Origin: JBEKHI01 sp050012355 | GTDB lineage: Bacteria > Actinomycetota > Actinomycetes > Streptosporangiales > Streptosporangiaceae | NCBI GenBank assembly: GCA_050012355.1 | Contig: JBEKHI010000121.1 | Coordinates: forward strand, 1 to 19,545 | DNA: 19,545 nt | Direction of reading: 5' to 3' | In this document: positions 1 to 7,681 of the stretch, one piece after another | Numbering within the stretch: position 1 is the stretch's first letter | Layout: each line of letters opens with the position of its first letter | Program-made: the position numbers and the translations under genes | Notes under the pieces: generated by a model | Told to the model about the DNA's origin: nothing | Databases searched by the model: none | What the model saw: only the letters and a program-made list of their open reading frames with translations

Positions 1-1076
1 GGTTCTCGCTCGCCGCCGTGCAGGTCGTGGTGCTGGTCCAGCCGCACGAGCGTTACCGCGTCGTGGTCCGCGCCTGCTGCGGCGTCGTCGCCCTGATCGC
101 CATGGCGGCCGCGGTGGCCGGCGATGGATGGACCGCGGTGTCGCACGCGATCACCAGCGGGTTCGGCGGCCTGACCACCTCGGACTTCGGCACCGCCACC
201 GTGGTTGCGCTGGTCCTCGCGGTTGTCGCATGCATATTTGTCTGGCTGCTGCTGGCTCGCTTTCCCGCCGGCGTCCTGCGGACCGACTCGGCGCGGGCCG
301 GGCGGACCCTGACGGCGGCCGCGTTCCTCAACCTGCAACTGCTGACCTGGATCGCCGAGGACAACTACTGGCGGGGCCGGCTGCTGCCATCCAGGCGCTG
401 GCCTAAGCTGCCGCCCGCCATGGTCCTCGCGTGGGCTGACTGGCGCCGGCTCGGCCGACGCCCCGCGACGCTCTGCGTCATAGCGGCGAGCTCACTCGCG
501 CCCGCGCTGGTTGGCGCGGCTATCACCGGCCACGGGCGTGGTTACCCGATCGCCGCCGTGCTGCTCGCCGGGGCGATCGCCGCCGCCGCGCAGGGCACCG
601 CCGCGAGCAAGCGCGATCTCAACGACCCGGCTCTGCGCAGGCTGCTCGGCGTGGACGCGAGCGCGGCGCTCGCGGCTCGCGCCGTGCTTCCGGCCCTGCT
701 GGCGGCCGTCTGGCTCGCGCTCTCGTTCGTGGTGCTCGCCGGGGTCGGCGTCCTGCACGGCTGGCTCTGGCCGCTGGCCGGCTTCTTCGCCGGACCTGGC
801 GTGGCGGCAGCCGCCTTGCGGATGGCCAGGACCGCCCCGATCAACCCCACCGAAGAAGGACCTAACACCGCGCTTGGCAGCACACCGCCCTGGATGATGA
901 CCCGCGTGCTCAGCATCGTCCTCGCCATCATCGCCGCTTACCCGGTGCTGAAGGCGATTCACGTCGGCCAGTTGCATGCCGCGACGATCGTCGCCCAGAT
1001 AGTGCTGTCCGCGATCGTGCTCGGCGGCTACCTCCTGGTCACCGATCGCGGTACGGTGCAGGCGACGTCAGGGTGA
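1..1076 (+). CDS. Integral membrane protein, DUF6297-like, 5'-truncated by window edge
   Basis: The reading frame is open from the first complete codon (base 3) to the TGA at 1074-1076, so the true start lies upstream and about 357 residues of the C-terminal part are seen. A GTG at 18 is in frame but there is no reason to take it as the start. The protein is rich in Ala/Leu/Val and shows about eight hydrophobic stretches separated by short Arg-rich loops. A conserved-looking segment near the end has a Pro/Asn/Thr-rich loop and a small-residue run before the last two membrane helices. I recall this pattern from actinobacterial DUF6297 proteins, which are integral membrane proteins of unknown function sometimes found beside ABC ATPases. 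The family name is from memory and only moderately sure. That it is a polytopic membrane protein is clear. The next gene follows after 27 bases on the same strand. Confidence 0.6.
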   Translation, partial: FSLAAVQVVVLVQPHERYRVVVRACCGVVALIAMAAAVAGDGWTAVSHAITSGFGGLTTSDFGTATVVALVLAVVACIFVWLLLARFPAGVLRTDSARAGRTLTAAAFLNLQLLTWIAEDNYWRGRLLPSRRWPKLPPAMVLAWADWRRLGRRPATLCVIAASSLAPALVGAAITGHGRGYPIAAVLLAGAIAAAAQGTAASKRDLNDPALRRLLGVDASAALAARAVLPALLAAVWLALSFVVLAGVGVLHGWLWPLAGFFAGPGVAAAALRMARTAPINPTEEGPNTALGSTPPWMMTRVLSIVLAIIAAYPVLKAIHVGQLHAATIVAQIVLSAIVLGGYLLVTDRGTVQATSG

Positions 1077-1090
1077 TATGAGGAGCTTGT

Positions 1091-1106
1091 TACCCTGTCC
1101 GCCGTG
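1091..1106 (+). promoter_or_regulatory. Possible leaderless -10 box for the MFS gene
   Basis: TACCCT at 1091-1096 ends seven bases before the GTG at 1104, the geometry of a leaderless actinobacterial start (TANNNT then start codon). The only Shine-Dalgarno-like sequence, AGGAG at 1081-1085, is 18 bases from the GTG, too far for ordinary use. No convincing -35 box is seen, so this is weak support. Read-through from the upstream gene is equally possible. Confidence 0.3.
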
Positions 1107-2366
1107 GCTGGTCGCGCCAACAGCATCACCATTAACATCGCGGGCTTGGTCCAGGGCATCGCTCTGGTTACCTTTCCGGCCGCGAGCACGATCTTCACGG
1201 CCCGCGGCTCGTACGACCTGAGCAGCGGCGAGTACGGGCTGATGTTCGTCCCGCAGTTCATCGCGGCGATCGTCGCCTCGCTGCTCGGCGCCGGGCTGCT
1301 GTGGCCGGGGCTGCTCGCGCGGGTGACCGAGAAGACGGTCTACCTGACCGGGCTCGCGGCCGATCTCGCGGCGATGACGCTGCTCGTCATCAGCTGGCTG
1401 GTGGTGCACAACCACCCGCTTGCCTACGGGCTGCTGCTGGTGGCGACCGCCTGCCTGGGCACCGGCTTCGGGCTTACCGTCCCGTCGCTGAACACGCTGA
1501 CGGCGGCGTTTCACCCGAAGGCGGTGGACAACTCGGTGCTGGTGCTGAATGCTTTGCTCGGTCTCGGCACCGCCCTCGCGCCGGTCTTCGTCGCGGTGTT
1601 CAACGGGATCGGGTTCTGGATCGGCCTGCCGATCCTGGCTGGTTGCCTGCTCGCCGGGCTGATCGCCGTCAGCGTCCGGCTGCCGCTCGATCCGGGGCCT
1701 CGCCAGGCGGTGCGGACCCGGCCTGGCGTGCCCGCCGGGTTCTGGGTCTTCGCGGCGTTCGCGGTGCTGTACGGGTTCTGCGAGACGATGAACGGCAACT
1801 GGTCGCAGCTCGACGTCACCTCGCTCGGCGTCCGGACGGCCACGGCCTCGCTCGCGCTCACCGGATTCTGGGCGGCGGTGACCGCGGGACGGGTGCTGCT
1901 CGCGGCTATCCAGCGGTGGCTCCCCAGCCGGGGCGCCTACCACGTCCTGCCGTTCCTGGTGGCCGGTGCCTTCGTGGCGACCGCCGTGCTGCCGCGGAAC
2001 GCGCCCGCGCTCGCCGTGCTGGCGTTCTGCCTCGCCGGACTCGGCTGCTCCGCGCTGCTTCCGCTGACCATCAGCTTCGGCCAGGAGAAGCTAACCGGCG
2101 ACCCCGCGACGGTCTCCGGCGGAATCATCGCCTGCTACCAAGCCGGATACGGCCTAGCGGCCTTCGGCGTAGGCCCGCTGATGGCGGCTGGGGCGACCCT
2201 CCCAGCCATCTTCGGAGCCACCGCCGCCGTAGCGGTAGCCATGGGCGGGTTGTCGCTACTGGTCGCCCACGGTCGCCCGTCCCCTGCGGCCGTACATCCG
2301 CGCCCGGCGCAGCCCCGCGCTGGCGCATCCCCCGACCCCATGGATGTCCCACCGCTGGGCCTATAG
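1104..2366 (+). CDS. MFS transporter
   Basis: A 420-residue protein with about twelve hydrophobic segments in two halves, split by a short basic loop near residue 195-205, as in major facilitator superfamily carriers. Near the start is an S-S-G-E-Y-G-L motif (about residues 40-46), a form seen in sugar/fucose-permease-like and drug-efflux-like MFS members. Helix 4 holds a G-T-G-F-G-L-T-V-P run. The second half opens with a polar F-C-E-T-M-N-G-N-W stretch (about residues 226-234) that could line the substrate path. Secondary transport across the cytoplasmic membrane is well supported, but the substrate is unknown. The GTG at 1104 is chosen because the protein begins just before the first membrane helix. 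The last residues (Met-Asp-Val-Pro-Pro-Leu-Gly-Leu) are encoded by the left arm and loop of a large hairpin, so the C-terminal tail looks like an add-on with no family role. Confidence 0.85.
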   Translation: MAGRANSITINIAGLVQGIALVTFPAASTIFTARGSYDLSSGEYGLMFVPQFIAAIVASLLGAGLLWPGLLARVTEKTVYLTGLAADLAAMTLLVISWLVVHNHPLAYGLLLVATACLGTGFGLTVPSLNTLTAAFHPKAVDNSVLVLNALLGLGTALAPVFVAVFNGIGFWIGLPILAGCLLAGLIAVSVRLPLDPGPRQAVRTRPGVPAGFWVFAAFAVLYGFCETMNGNWSQLDVTSLGVRTATASLALTGFWAAVTAGRVLLAAIQRWLPSRGAYHVLPFLVAGAFVATAVLPRNAPALAVLAFCLAGLGCSALLPLTISFGQEKLTGDPATVSGGIIACYQAGYGLAAFGVGPLMAAGATLPAIFGATAAVAVAMGGLSLLVAHGRPSPAAVHPRPAQPRAGASPDPMDVPPLGL

Positions 2367-2391
2367 CACCAGCGGTGGGACATCCATGGGG
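2336..2391. terminator. Perfect 23-bp inverted repeat, likely bidirectional terminator (hairpin element copy A)
   Basis: Left arm 2336-2358 and right arm 2369-2391 are perfectly complementary over 23 bp around a 10-base loop. The loop contains the TAG stop (2364-2366) of the MFS gene. The element lies between two convergent genes (MFS plus, Zwf-like minus, whose stop is at 2409-2411), the right place for a bidirectional terminator. There is no T-tract, as is common for actinobacterial terminators. A related hairpin with changed but still paired bases lies at 13781-13836. Confidence 0.75.
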
Positions 2392-2408
2392 GCAGTGCCG
2401 CGGGCGGG

Positions 2409-3788
2409 CTAGGCGGCGGGGTCGTGCCAGGAGTCGGCGGCGGGGAGCAGGCCTGCGGCTTCGGTGGGGCCCCAGGTGGCGCGGGCGTAGGGGTGGACCG
2501 GGACCACGTCCTGAGATAGCACCGGGTCTACTACCTGCCAGGCGGCCTCGACCGTGTCTTGCTGGGCGAATAGCCAGCGTTCGCCGTTCAGCGCGGCGCC
2601 GATCAGCCGGTCATACGGCCGCATGTCGGCACCGGGATGCTCGGCGAAGGCGAGTTCCTGGGTCTCTGGCTGCCAGCCGCCGCCCGGCTTCTTGCCGGTC
2701 AGGGTCAGCACGGCGCGGCTCTCCGGGTTGACGCGGAACCGGAGGCTGTTGGACGTGGCGTCGCCGCAGCCGAAGACGTCATGCGGCGGCCGCCGGAACT
2801 TGATGTTGACCTCGGTCGCGGTGACCGGCAGGCACTTGCCCGCCCGGATCAGCACCGGGACGTCCGCCCAGCGCCAGGAGTCGACCGCGATCCTGACAGC
2901 CACGTAGGTCTCGGTTTTCGACCCGGGAGCCACCCCGGCGACCTGCTGGTAGCCCTCGTACTGGCCCTTGACCGTATCGGCGGGGGTCAGCGGCCGCAGC
3001 GCGCCGATCAGCTGGGACTTGGAGTTCCTCCAGGAGTCGAGGCCGTTACCGTCCGGCGGCTCGGCCAGTACGGTGGCGAGTACCTGCAGCAGGTGGTTCT
3101 GCAGGACGTCCCTTATCGCCCCGGTCTTGTCGTAAAAGCTGCCCCGGTCGGCGACGTCGAACGCCTCCGCCATCGTGATCTGGATGCTCTGCACGTAGGT
3201 GCGGTTCAGCAGTGGCTCAATGATCGAGTTCGCGAACCGGGTGAACATCAGGTTCTCGAGCGGATCCAGGCCCAGCCAGTGGTCGACCCGGTAGATGGCG
3301 TCCTCAGGGAAGTACTTATTCATGGTCGTGTTGAGCTGCTGGGCGCTCGCGAGGTCGGTGCCGAACGGCTTCTCCACCATGACCCGGCTGTTCGCGGCGC
3401 GCCCGGCCTCCGAGATCCCCTGCGCGATGCGGCCGAACAGCGGCGGCGGCACCTCAAGGTAGAACAGCGCCCGCTTGCCCGTCCCGATGGCGTCCGACAT
3501 GGCCTGATACGTGGCGGGATCGTCCAGGTCGCCGTCCACGTAGCGCAGCAGGCTCAGCATCTTGACGGCCGCCGGGCTGGACGGGTCCATATTGTTCAGC
3601 TTCAGCGAGGCGGTCGCGTAGTCACGGAACTGGTCAACTTTCCAGCCGCCGCTCTTCGCCACCCCGATCACCGGCACGTCGAGAACGCCGCGCTCGACCA
3701 GCCCGACCAGGGCGGGGAACGTCTCCAGCTTCGCTAGGTCTCCGGTTGCTCCGAAAATTACCAATGCGTCGACTTGATCTGAAGTCAT
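2409..3788 (-). CDS. zwf: Glucose-6-phosphate 1-dehydrogenase family protein (Zwf1-like), altered substrate/cofactor motifs
   Basis: A 459-residue protein of full family length. Visible are the N-terminal nucleotide-binding motif (Phe12-Gly-Ala-Thr-Gly-Asp-Leu-Ala-Lys20), the E-K-P-F-G motif (139-143), the active-site block around R-V-D-H (167-170), the second catalytic region with His232, and R-A-G-K (315-318) in the C-terminal domain. The family oxidises glucose 6-phosphate to 6-phosphogluconolactone with NAD(P)+ in the cytosol. Two differences stand out. The usual R-K-L after D-L-A-K is Leu-Glu-Thr. The usual H-Y-L-G-K-E is H-W-L-G-L-D, so a phosphate-binding lysine is Leu174. Overall it most resembles the Mycobacterium Zwf1 branch rather than the Zwf2/opcA type. 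It may use a different sugar or cofactor. It is divergent from a GMC oxidoreductase gene with 18 bases between starts. The ATG at 3786-3788 gives the expected N-terminus. Confidence 0.82.
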   Translation of the reverse strand: MTSDQVDALVIFGATGDLAKLETFPALVGLVERGVLDVPVIGVAKSGGWKVDQFRDYATASLKLNNMDPSSPAAVKMLSLLRYVDGDLDDPATYQAMSDAIGTGKRALFYLEVPPPLFGRIAQGISEAGRAANSRVMVEKPFGTDLASAQQLNTTMNKYFPEDAIYRVDHWLGLDPLENLMFTRFANSIIEPLLNRTYVQSIQITMAEAFDVADRGSFYDKTGAIRDVLQNHLLQVLATVLAEPPDGNGLDSWRNSKSQLIGALRPLTPADTVKGQYEGYQQVAGVAPGSKTETYVAVRIAVDSWRWADVPVLIRAGKCLPVTATEVNIKFRRPPHDVFGCGDATSNSLRFRVNPESRAVLTLTGKKPGGGWQPETQELAFAEHPGADMRPYDRLIGAALNGERWLFAQQDTVEAAWQVVDPVLSQDVVPVHPYARATWGPTEAAGLLPAADSWHDPAA

Positions 3789-3809
3789 GTCCTCTATCCT
3801 GCCTTAGTG
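3774..3809 (+). promoter_or_regulatory. Leaderless promoter of the GMC oxidoreductase gene, overlapping the divergent zwf-like start
   Basis: TATCCT at 3795-3800 lies six bases before the GTG at 3807, ideal for a leaderless transcript. A TTGATC -35-like box at 3774-3779 lies 15 bases further up, inside the first codons of the divergent zwf-like gene. No Shine-Dalgarno sequence precedes the GTG. Expression of the two divergent genes must therefore interfere or be co-controlled, since only 18 bases separate their start codons. Confidence 0.55.
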
Positions 3810-5330
3810 GCCGAACACTATGACGTCATCATTGTCGGATCCGGCGCGGGCGGCGGCACTCTCGCCAACGTGCTCGGACAGGCGGGCAAGCGGATCCTGC
3901 TGCTGGAGCGCGGCGACTTCCTGCCGAGAGAGAAGGCCAACTGGGACGCGGCCCAGGTCTTCATCGACGGGCGGTACATCTCGAAAGACACCTGGTACGA
4001 CGCCGAGGACCGGTCGTTCCAGCCGCAGGTGCACTACTTCGTCGGCGGGGCGACCAAGATGTACGGCGCGGCGCTGTACCGGCTCCGCCCCGAGGACTTC
4101 GGTGAGATCAAGCACGTTGACGGGATCTCCCCAGCCTGGCCGATCAGCTACGACGACCTCGAGCCCTTCTACACCAAGGCGGAGTGGCTCTACCAGGTTC
4201 ACGGAGCGCACGGCGAGGATCCCACCGAGGGCCACTGGTCCAAGCAGTACCCGTGGCCCGCTGTCTCGCACGAACCGCGCATTCAGCAGATCGCCGACGA
4301 CCTCAAGGCCAGCGGCTACCGCCCGTTCTCCGCCCCGTGCGGTGTCCTGCTGGACGAGGCGGACCGGCCGAAGAGCAACTGCATCCGGTGCAACACCTGC
4401 GATGGCTTCCCCTGCCTGGTACATGCCAAATCCGACGCGGAGGTCATCGCCGTCCGGCCCGTCCTTGAACTGGATAACGTGACGCTCGTGACCAACGCCG
4501 AGGTCGAGCGGCTGGAGGCCGACGCGAGTGGCAGGACAGTCACTAGCGTCGTTATGGTCAATGGAGAGAAGTATTCGGCGGACTTCGTTGTGGTCGCGGC
4601 CGGTGCGGCCAATACGGCGCGCATATTGCTGCGGTCCGAGCTGGCGAATGGATCGGGCCAGGTCGGGCGGAACTACATGTTCCACAACAGCAACGCGGTG
4701 GTGGGCATCGACAAAGAGCCTAACGACACCCTTTTCCAGAAGACGCTGGGCGTGAACGATTTCTATTTTGCCGGCGATGGCCGTGAGTGGCCGCTGGGGA
4801 ACATCCAGATGGTCGGCAAGTCGAACGCGGCGGCGATGAAGGGCGAGGAGCCCAAACTAACCGCGCTCGCGCCGAAACTCAGCCTGGAAGAGGTCGCCAG
4901 GCACGCGGTTGACTTCTGGCTGACAACGGAGGACTTGCCGAAACCCGATAACCGGGTAACGGTCGACCGCGACGGGCATATACACCTCGCCTACCAGGAG
5001 ACCAACGCCAGCGAGGCGGCCGGGCTCTACGCCGAGCTGCGCAAGATCATGAATCACATCGGGATCGCCGCGCACAACGTGCTTGAGAAGAATTTCTATA
5101 TGCACATGAGCATCCCGGTCGCCGGCGTCGCGCACCAGGCTGGCACCTGCCGGTTCGGCACGGATCCGGCCACCTCGGTACTCGACGTGAACTGCAAGGC
5201 GCACGAGCTCGACAACCTGTACGTGGCCGACTCGAGCTTTTTCCCGAGCATCGGCGCGGTGAATCCGGGACTAACCGTTATGGCCAACGCCATCCGGGTC
5301 GGCGAGCATTTGCTGGAGCGGCTGGGGTGA
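3807..5330 (+). CDS. GMC family FAD-dependent oxidoreductase with a four-cysteine cluster
   Basis: A 507-residue protein starting with an ADP-binding Rossmann motif (V-G-S-G-A-G-G-G, about residues 10-17) followed by the acidic end E34-R. The GMC_oxred_C signature is at the end: His443 in V-A-H-Q-A-G-T and Asn486-Pro in the last conserved block, the usual His/Asn catalytic pair of glucose-methanol-choline enzymes. It should oxidise an alcohol or sugar hydroxyl using FAD. Between residues 192 and 203 is a Cys-x2-Cys-x2-Cys-x4-Cys cluster, reminiscent of the Cys-rich insert of bacterial FAD-linked sugar dehydrogenases that carry an Fe-S centre. Electron acceptor and substrate are unknown. No signal peptide is seen, so it is probably cytosolic. 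The gene appears leaderless (GTG at 3807). Its TGA overlaps the GTG of the next gene (GTGA), implying translational coupling to the regulator. The phosphosugar-dehydrogenase-like neighbour suggests a sugar or sugar-derived substrate. Confidence 0.88.
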   Translation: MAEHYDVIIVGSGAGGGTLANVLGQAGKRILLLERGDFLPREKANWDAAQVFIDGRYISKDTWYDAEDRSFQPQVHYFVGGATKMYGAALYRLRPEDFGEIKHVDGISPAWPISYDDLEPFYTKAEWLYQVHGAHGEDPTEGHWSKQYPWPAVSHEPRIQQIADDLKASGYRPFSAPCGVLLDEADRPKSNCIRCNTCDGFPCLVHAKSDAEVIAVRPVLELDNVTLVTNAEVERLEADASGRTVTSVVMVNGEKYSADFVVVAAGAANTARILLRSELANGSGQVGRNYMFHNSNAVVGIDKEPNDTLFQKTLGVNDFYFAGDGREWPLGNIQMVGKSNAAAMKGEEPKLTALAPKLSLEEVARHAVDFWLTTEDLPKPDNRVTVDRDGHIHLAYQETNASEAAGLYAELRKIMNHIGIAAHNVLEKNFYMHMSIPVAGVAHQAGTCRFGTDPATSVLDVNCKAHELDNLYVADSSFFPSIGAVNPGLTVMANAIRVGEHLLERLG

Positions 5331-7681
5331 GTGGCGAGGGCGATAGCTCAGCCAGACCTAGCGCTGGTTCCGTCGAAGAGCTCGGTGCCTGGCTAAGACA
5401 CCAGAGGGAAATCGCGGGACTGACACGAGAGAACGTCGCTGAGCTATCCGCCCTGAGCGTGCGGGCTATCAGCGATCTTGAGCGCGGCAAGACCAGCAAG
5501 CCATATCCGCGGTCAATTCGTGCTGTCGCCGACGCGCTTGGGTTGCCGCAACACGTGACTGATCAGCTCGTCGCGAGTTACCGGCGGCCGTCCGGCCAGC
5601 GCTCAGCACCACTGCCGGGCAAAGCAGAGCAAGCGATCATCCCTCGTCAGATGCCTCCCGCGCCGCCCACTTTCGTTGGCAGATCAGCGGAGCTGAGGAA
5701 TCTTGACGCGATGCTCGGCGCCGGTCCTTCCATCTCTTTGATCAGCGGGACAGCGGGTATCGGTAAGACGACGCTGGCGGTCTACTGGGCATATCGATCG
5801 GCTGAGAAGTTTCCGGATGGGCAGCTTTACGTCAACCTCCGCGGATTCGACTCAGCGGCCGGCCCGGTAGGGGCCGAAGAGGCCGTCGGTTACCTGCTGG
5901 ACAGCTTGCTGACCGGTGGTTTTCCGGTTGCTGGCGGGAACATCCCGAAGAGCCTTGACTCGAGGATCGGCCTGTACAGAAGCATGATGGCCGACCGGAG
6001 AATGACCGTCATTCTTGATAATGCCCTCGACGAGGCCCAGGTACGGCCGCTGCTGCCCGGGGCTGGTGGTTCGAGAGTGATCGTCACCAGCCGCATGCGG
6101 CTGGACGGGCTCGCCGCCACGCACAGCGCTCAGCTGGTCAATCTCGATACCCTCAGCTTCGACGAGGCTCACAACCTGCTGCTATCCAGGCTCGGGAAGG
6201 ACCGGATGCGGACGGATGCTGACGCGTCCGACAGTCTCATCCGGCTGTGTGCCGGGCATCCGCTGGCCCTGGCCATCGTCGCGGCCCGGGCAGCGGGCAA
6301 CACGAGCCTTCCGCTCGCGACGTTCAGTGCTCAGCTGACCCAAGCGCGGAGCAGGCTCAGCGCGCTGGACACGGGGGATACGGAGTCGAGCCTGCGCGCG
6401 ACCTTTTCCTGGTCGTGCCGTCGGCTCAGCGAAGCCGCGGCGCTGTTCCTGTATGGCGTCGGCATTCATCCGACACCGGACATCTCAGGGCCGGCCGCGG
6501 CCAGTATCGCCGGCCTGACGTTGCCCGAGACGGATGAGCCCGTGCGTGAGGCGATGCGGGCGAGCTTGCTCACCGAATACCCGTCGCACCGGTATGCCTG
6601 TCACGACCTGCTGCATCTGTATCTGTCGGAGCGAGCCAGGCAGGTACTTGGTGAGGAATCCGTCCGGGCCGCGACCCAGCGGCTGCTCGACCACTACCTG
6701 CACGCGGCGGTGGCGGCCTCCACCTTGCTGTACCCGCATCTGGAGCCGGTCCCGGCCCCGTCGCCGGGCCCGGGAGTGGCGCGGCTCAGCTTCGGCACCA
6801 GGGACGAGGCCCTGGCCTGGTTCGAGGCCGAACGCGAGGCGCTGGTCGCGGCGGTCACCCTGGCGGCGGATAGCGGTTTCCTTGAGCATGCCTGGCGTCT
6901 GCCGCTGGCGCTGAAGACGTACCTGAGCTGGCGTGGTTTCTGGCCCGATGAGCGGGCGGTTCTCGCGGCGGGCCTGTCCGCGGTCCGTCAGCTAGGCGAC
7001 CAGGCGGGGGAGATAAGCATTCACCGGTCCCTGGACCACGTTTACGCGAGGCTTGGCGATTACGCCCGTGCCATTGAGCACATCCGGCAAGCTCGCGGCC
7101 TGTGCCAGCGCATGAACGACGTGACCGCCGAGGCTTATACCTACGTGAGCGAGGCGTGGGTATTCGGGGCTGAGTCCCGGTACGAGGAGGCGCTGGCGAG
7201 TTCGCTGGAAGCCCTTAGCCTGTTCCGGAAGTCGGGTCACTTGCCAGGACAGGCGAGCGCGCTGAACAGTGTCGGCTGGTTCTACGTGCAGAGCGGCGAC
7301 TACGAAAGCGGCCGGAAGCATTGCCGCCGAGCCTTTGACCTGAGCGTGGAAATCGGAAACATGTACGCTCAGGCAAACGCTCTCAATAGCCTGGGATATA
7401 TCGAGTACCGGCGGGGAAACCCTGTTGGTGCCATCGAGCTACTGCGGGAAACGCTGGCTAAGGTGCGAGAGCTCGGCGACCGTTCAGCTATCGCTGAGAC
7501 ACTCGATATCCTGGGCGACGCCTATCTCGCGGCGGGGGATCGTGACGCCGCGTCCGATGCGTGGCGTGAGGCGGTTGACGCGCTGGAGAACGTCCATGAC
7601 GAGCGGTCGCAGCGGATACTAGGGAAGCTGCGCTTTGTTCCAGCTGGCCACAGTGGCAGCGAGAACAAGCAGGAGCGGTAG
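5327..7681 (+). CDS. XRE-family HTH / NB-ARC ATPase / TPR transcriptional regulator (STAND)
   Basis: A 784-residue multidomain protein. Residues about 18-72 form an XRE-type helix-turn-helix. After a Pro-rich linker comes F-V-G-R (116-119), then an NB-ARC module: Walker A G-T-A-G-I-G-K-T-T (141-149), Walker B M-T-V-I-L-D-N (226-232), V-I-V-T-S-R (251-256), the G-H-P-L-A-L motif (310-315) and a C-H-D-L-L-H winged-helix motif (425-430) in the place of MHD. The C-terminal third (about 555-770) has about five TPR-like repeats of roughly 40 residues. Such STAND regulators are thought to switch between ADP and ATP states on sensing a ligand or protein through the repeat domain. The GTG at 5327 overlaps the GMC stop by four bases, so it is probably co-expressed with the oxidoreductase and may regulate it or another local pathway. 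In actinomycetes this architecture is common near secondary-metabolism and stress genes. The target is unknown. Confidence 0.88.
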   Translation: MSGEGDSSARPSAGSVEELGAWLRHQREIAGLTRENVAELSALSVRAISDLERGKTSKPYPRSIRAVADALGLPQHVTDQLVASYRRPSGQRSAPLPGKAEQAIIPRQMPPAPPTFVGRSAELRNLDAMLGAGPSISLISGTAGIGKTTLAVYWAYRSAEKFPDGQLYVNLRGFDSAAGPVGAEEAVGYLLDSLLTGGFPVAGGNIPKSLDSRIGLYRSMMADRRMTVILDNALDEAQVRPLLPGAGGSRVIVTSRMRLDGLAATHSAQLVNLDTLSFDEAHNLLLSRLGKDRMRTDADASDSLIRLCAGHPLALAIVAARAAGNTSLPLATFSAQLTQARSRLSALDTGDTESSLRATFSWSCRRLSEAAALFLYGVGIHPTPDISGPAAASIAGLTLPETDEPVREAMRASLLTEYPSHRYACHDLLHLYLSERARQVLGEESVRAATQRLLDHYLHAAVAASTLLYPHLEPVPAPSPGPGVARLSFGTRDEALAWFEAEREALVAAVTLAADSGFLEHAWRLPLALKTYLSWRGFWPDERAVLAAGLSAVRQLGDQAGEISIHRSLDHVYARLGDYARAIEHIRQARGLCQRMNDVTAEAYTYVSEAWVFGAESRYEEALASSLEALSLFRKSGHLPGQASALNSVGWFYVQSGDYESGRKHCRRAFDLSVEIGNMYAQANALNSLGYIEYRRGNPVGAIELLRETLAKVRELGDRSAIAETLDILGDAYLAAGDRDAASDAWREAVDALENVHDERSQRILGKLRFVPAGHSGSENKQER

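Noticed and set aside
1068..1943. Minus-strand open frame of 291 codons opposite the MFS gene
   Set aside because: It is rich in Arg, Glu, Gln and Pro with no family pattern, antisense to a clear transporter gene.
1301..2731. Long open frame of 476 codons inside the MFS gene and beyond
   Set aside because: It is Arg/Ala/Gly-rich, a typical shadow of a high-GC gene, and it runs through the hairpin and antisense into the zwf-like gene with no domain signature.
3804..4685. Minus-strand open frame of 293 codons opposite the GMC gene
   Set aside because: Antisense to a well-supported GMC enzyme. The composition is that of a shadow frame, and its start overlaps the zwf-like promoter region only by chance.
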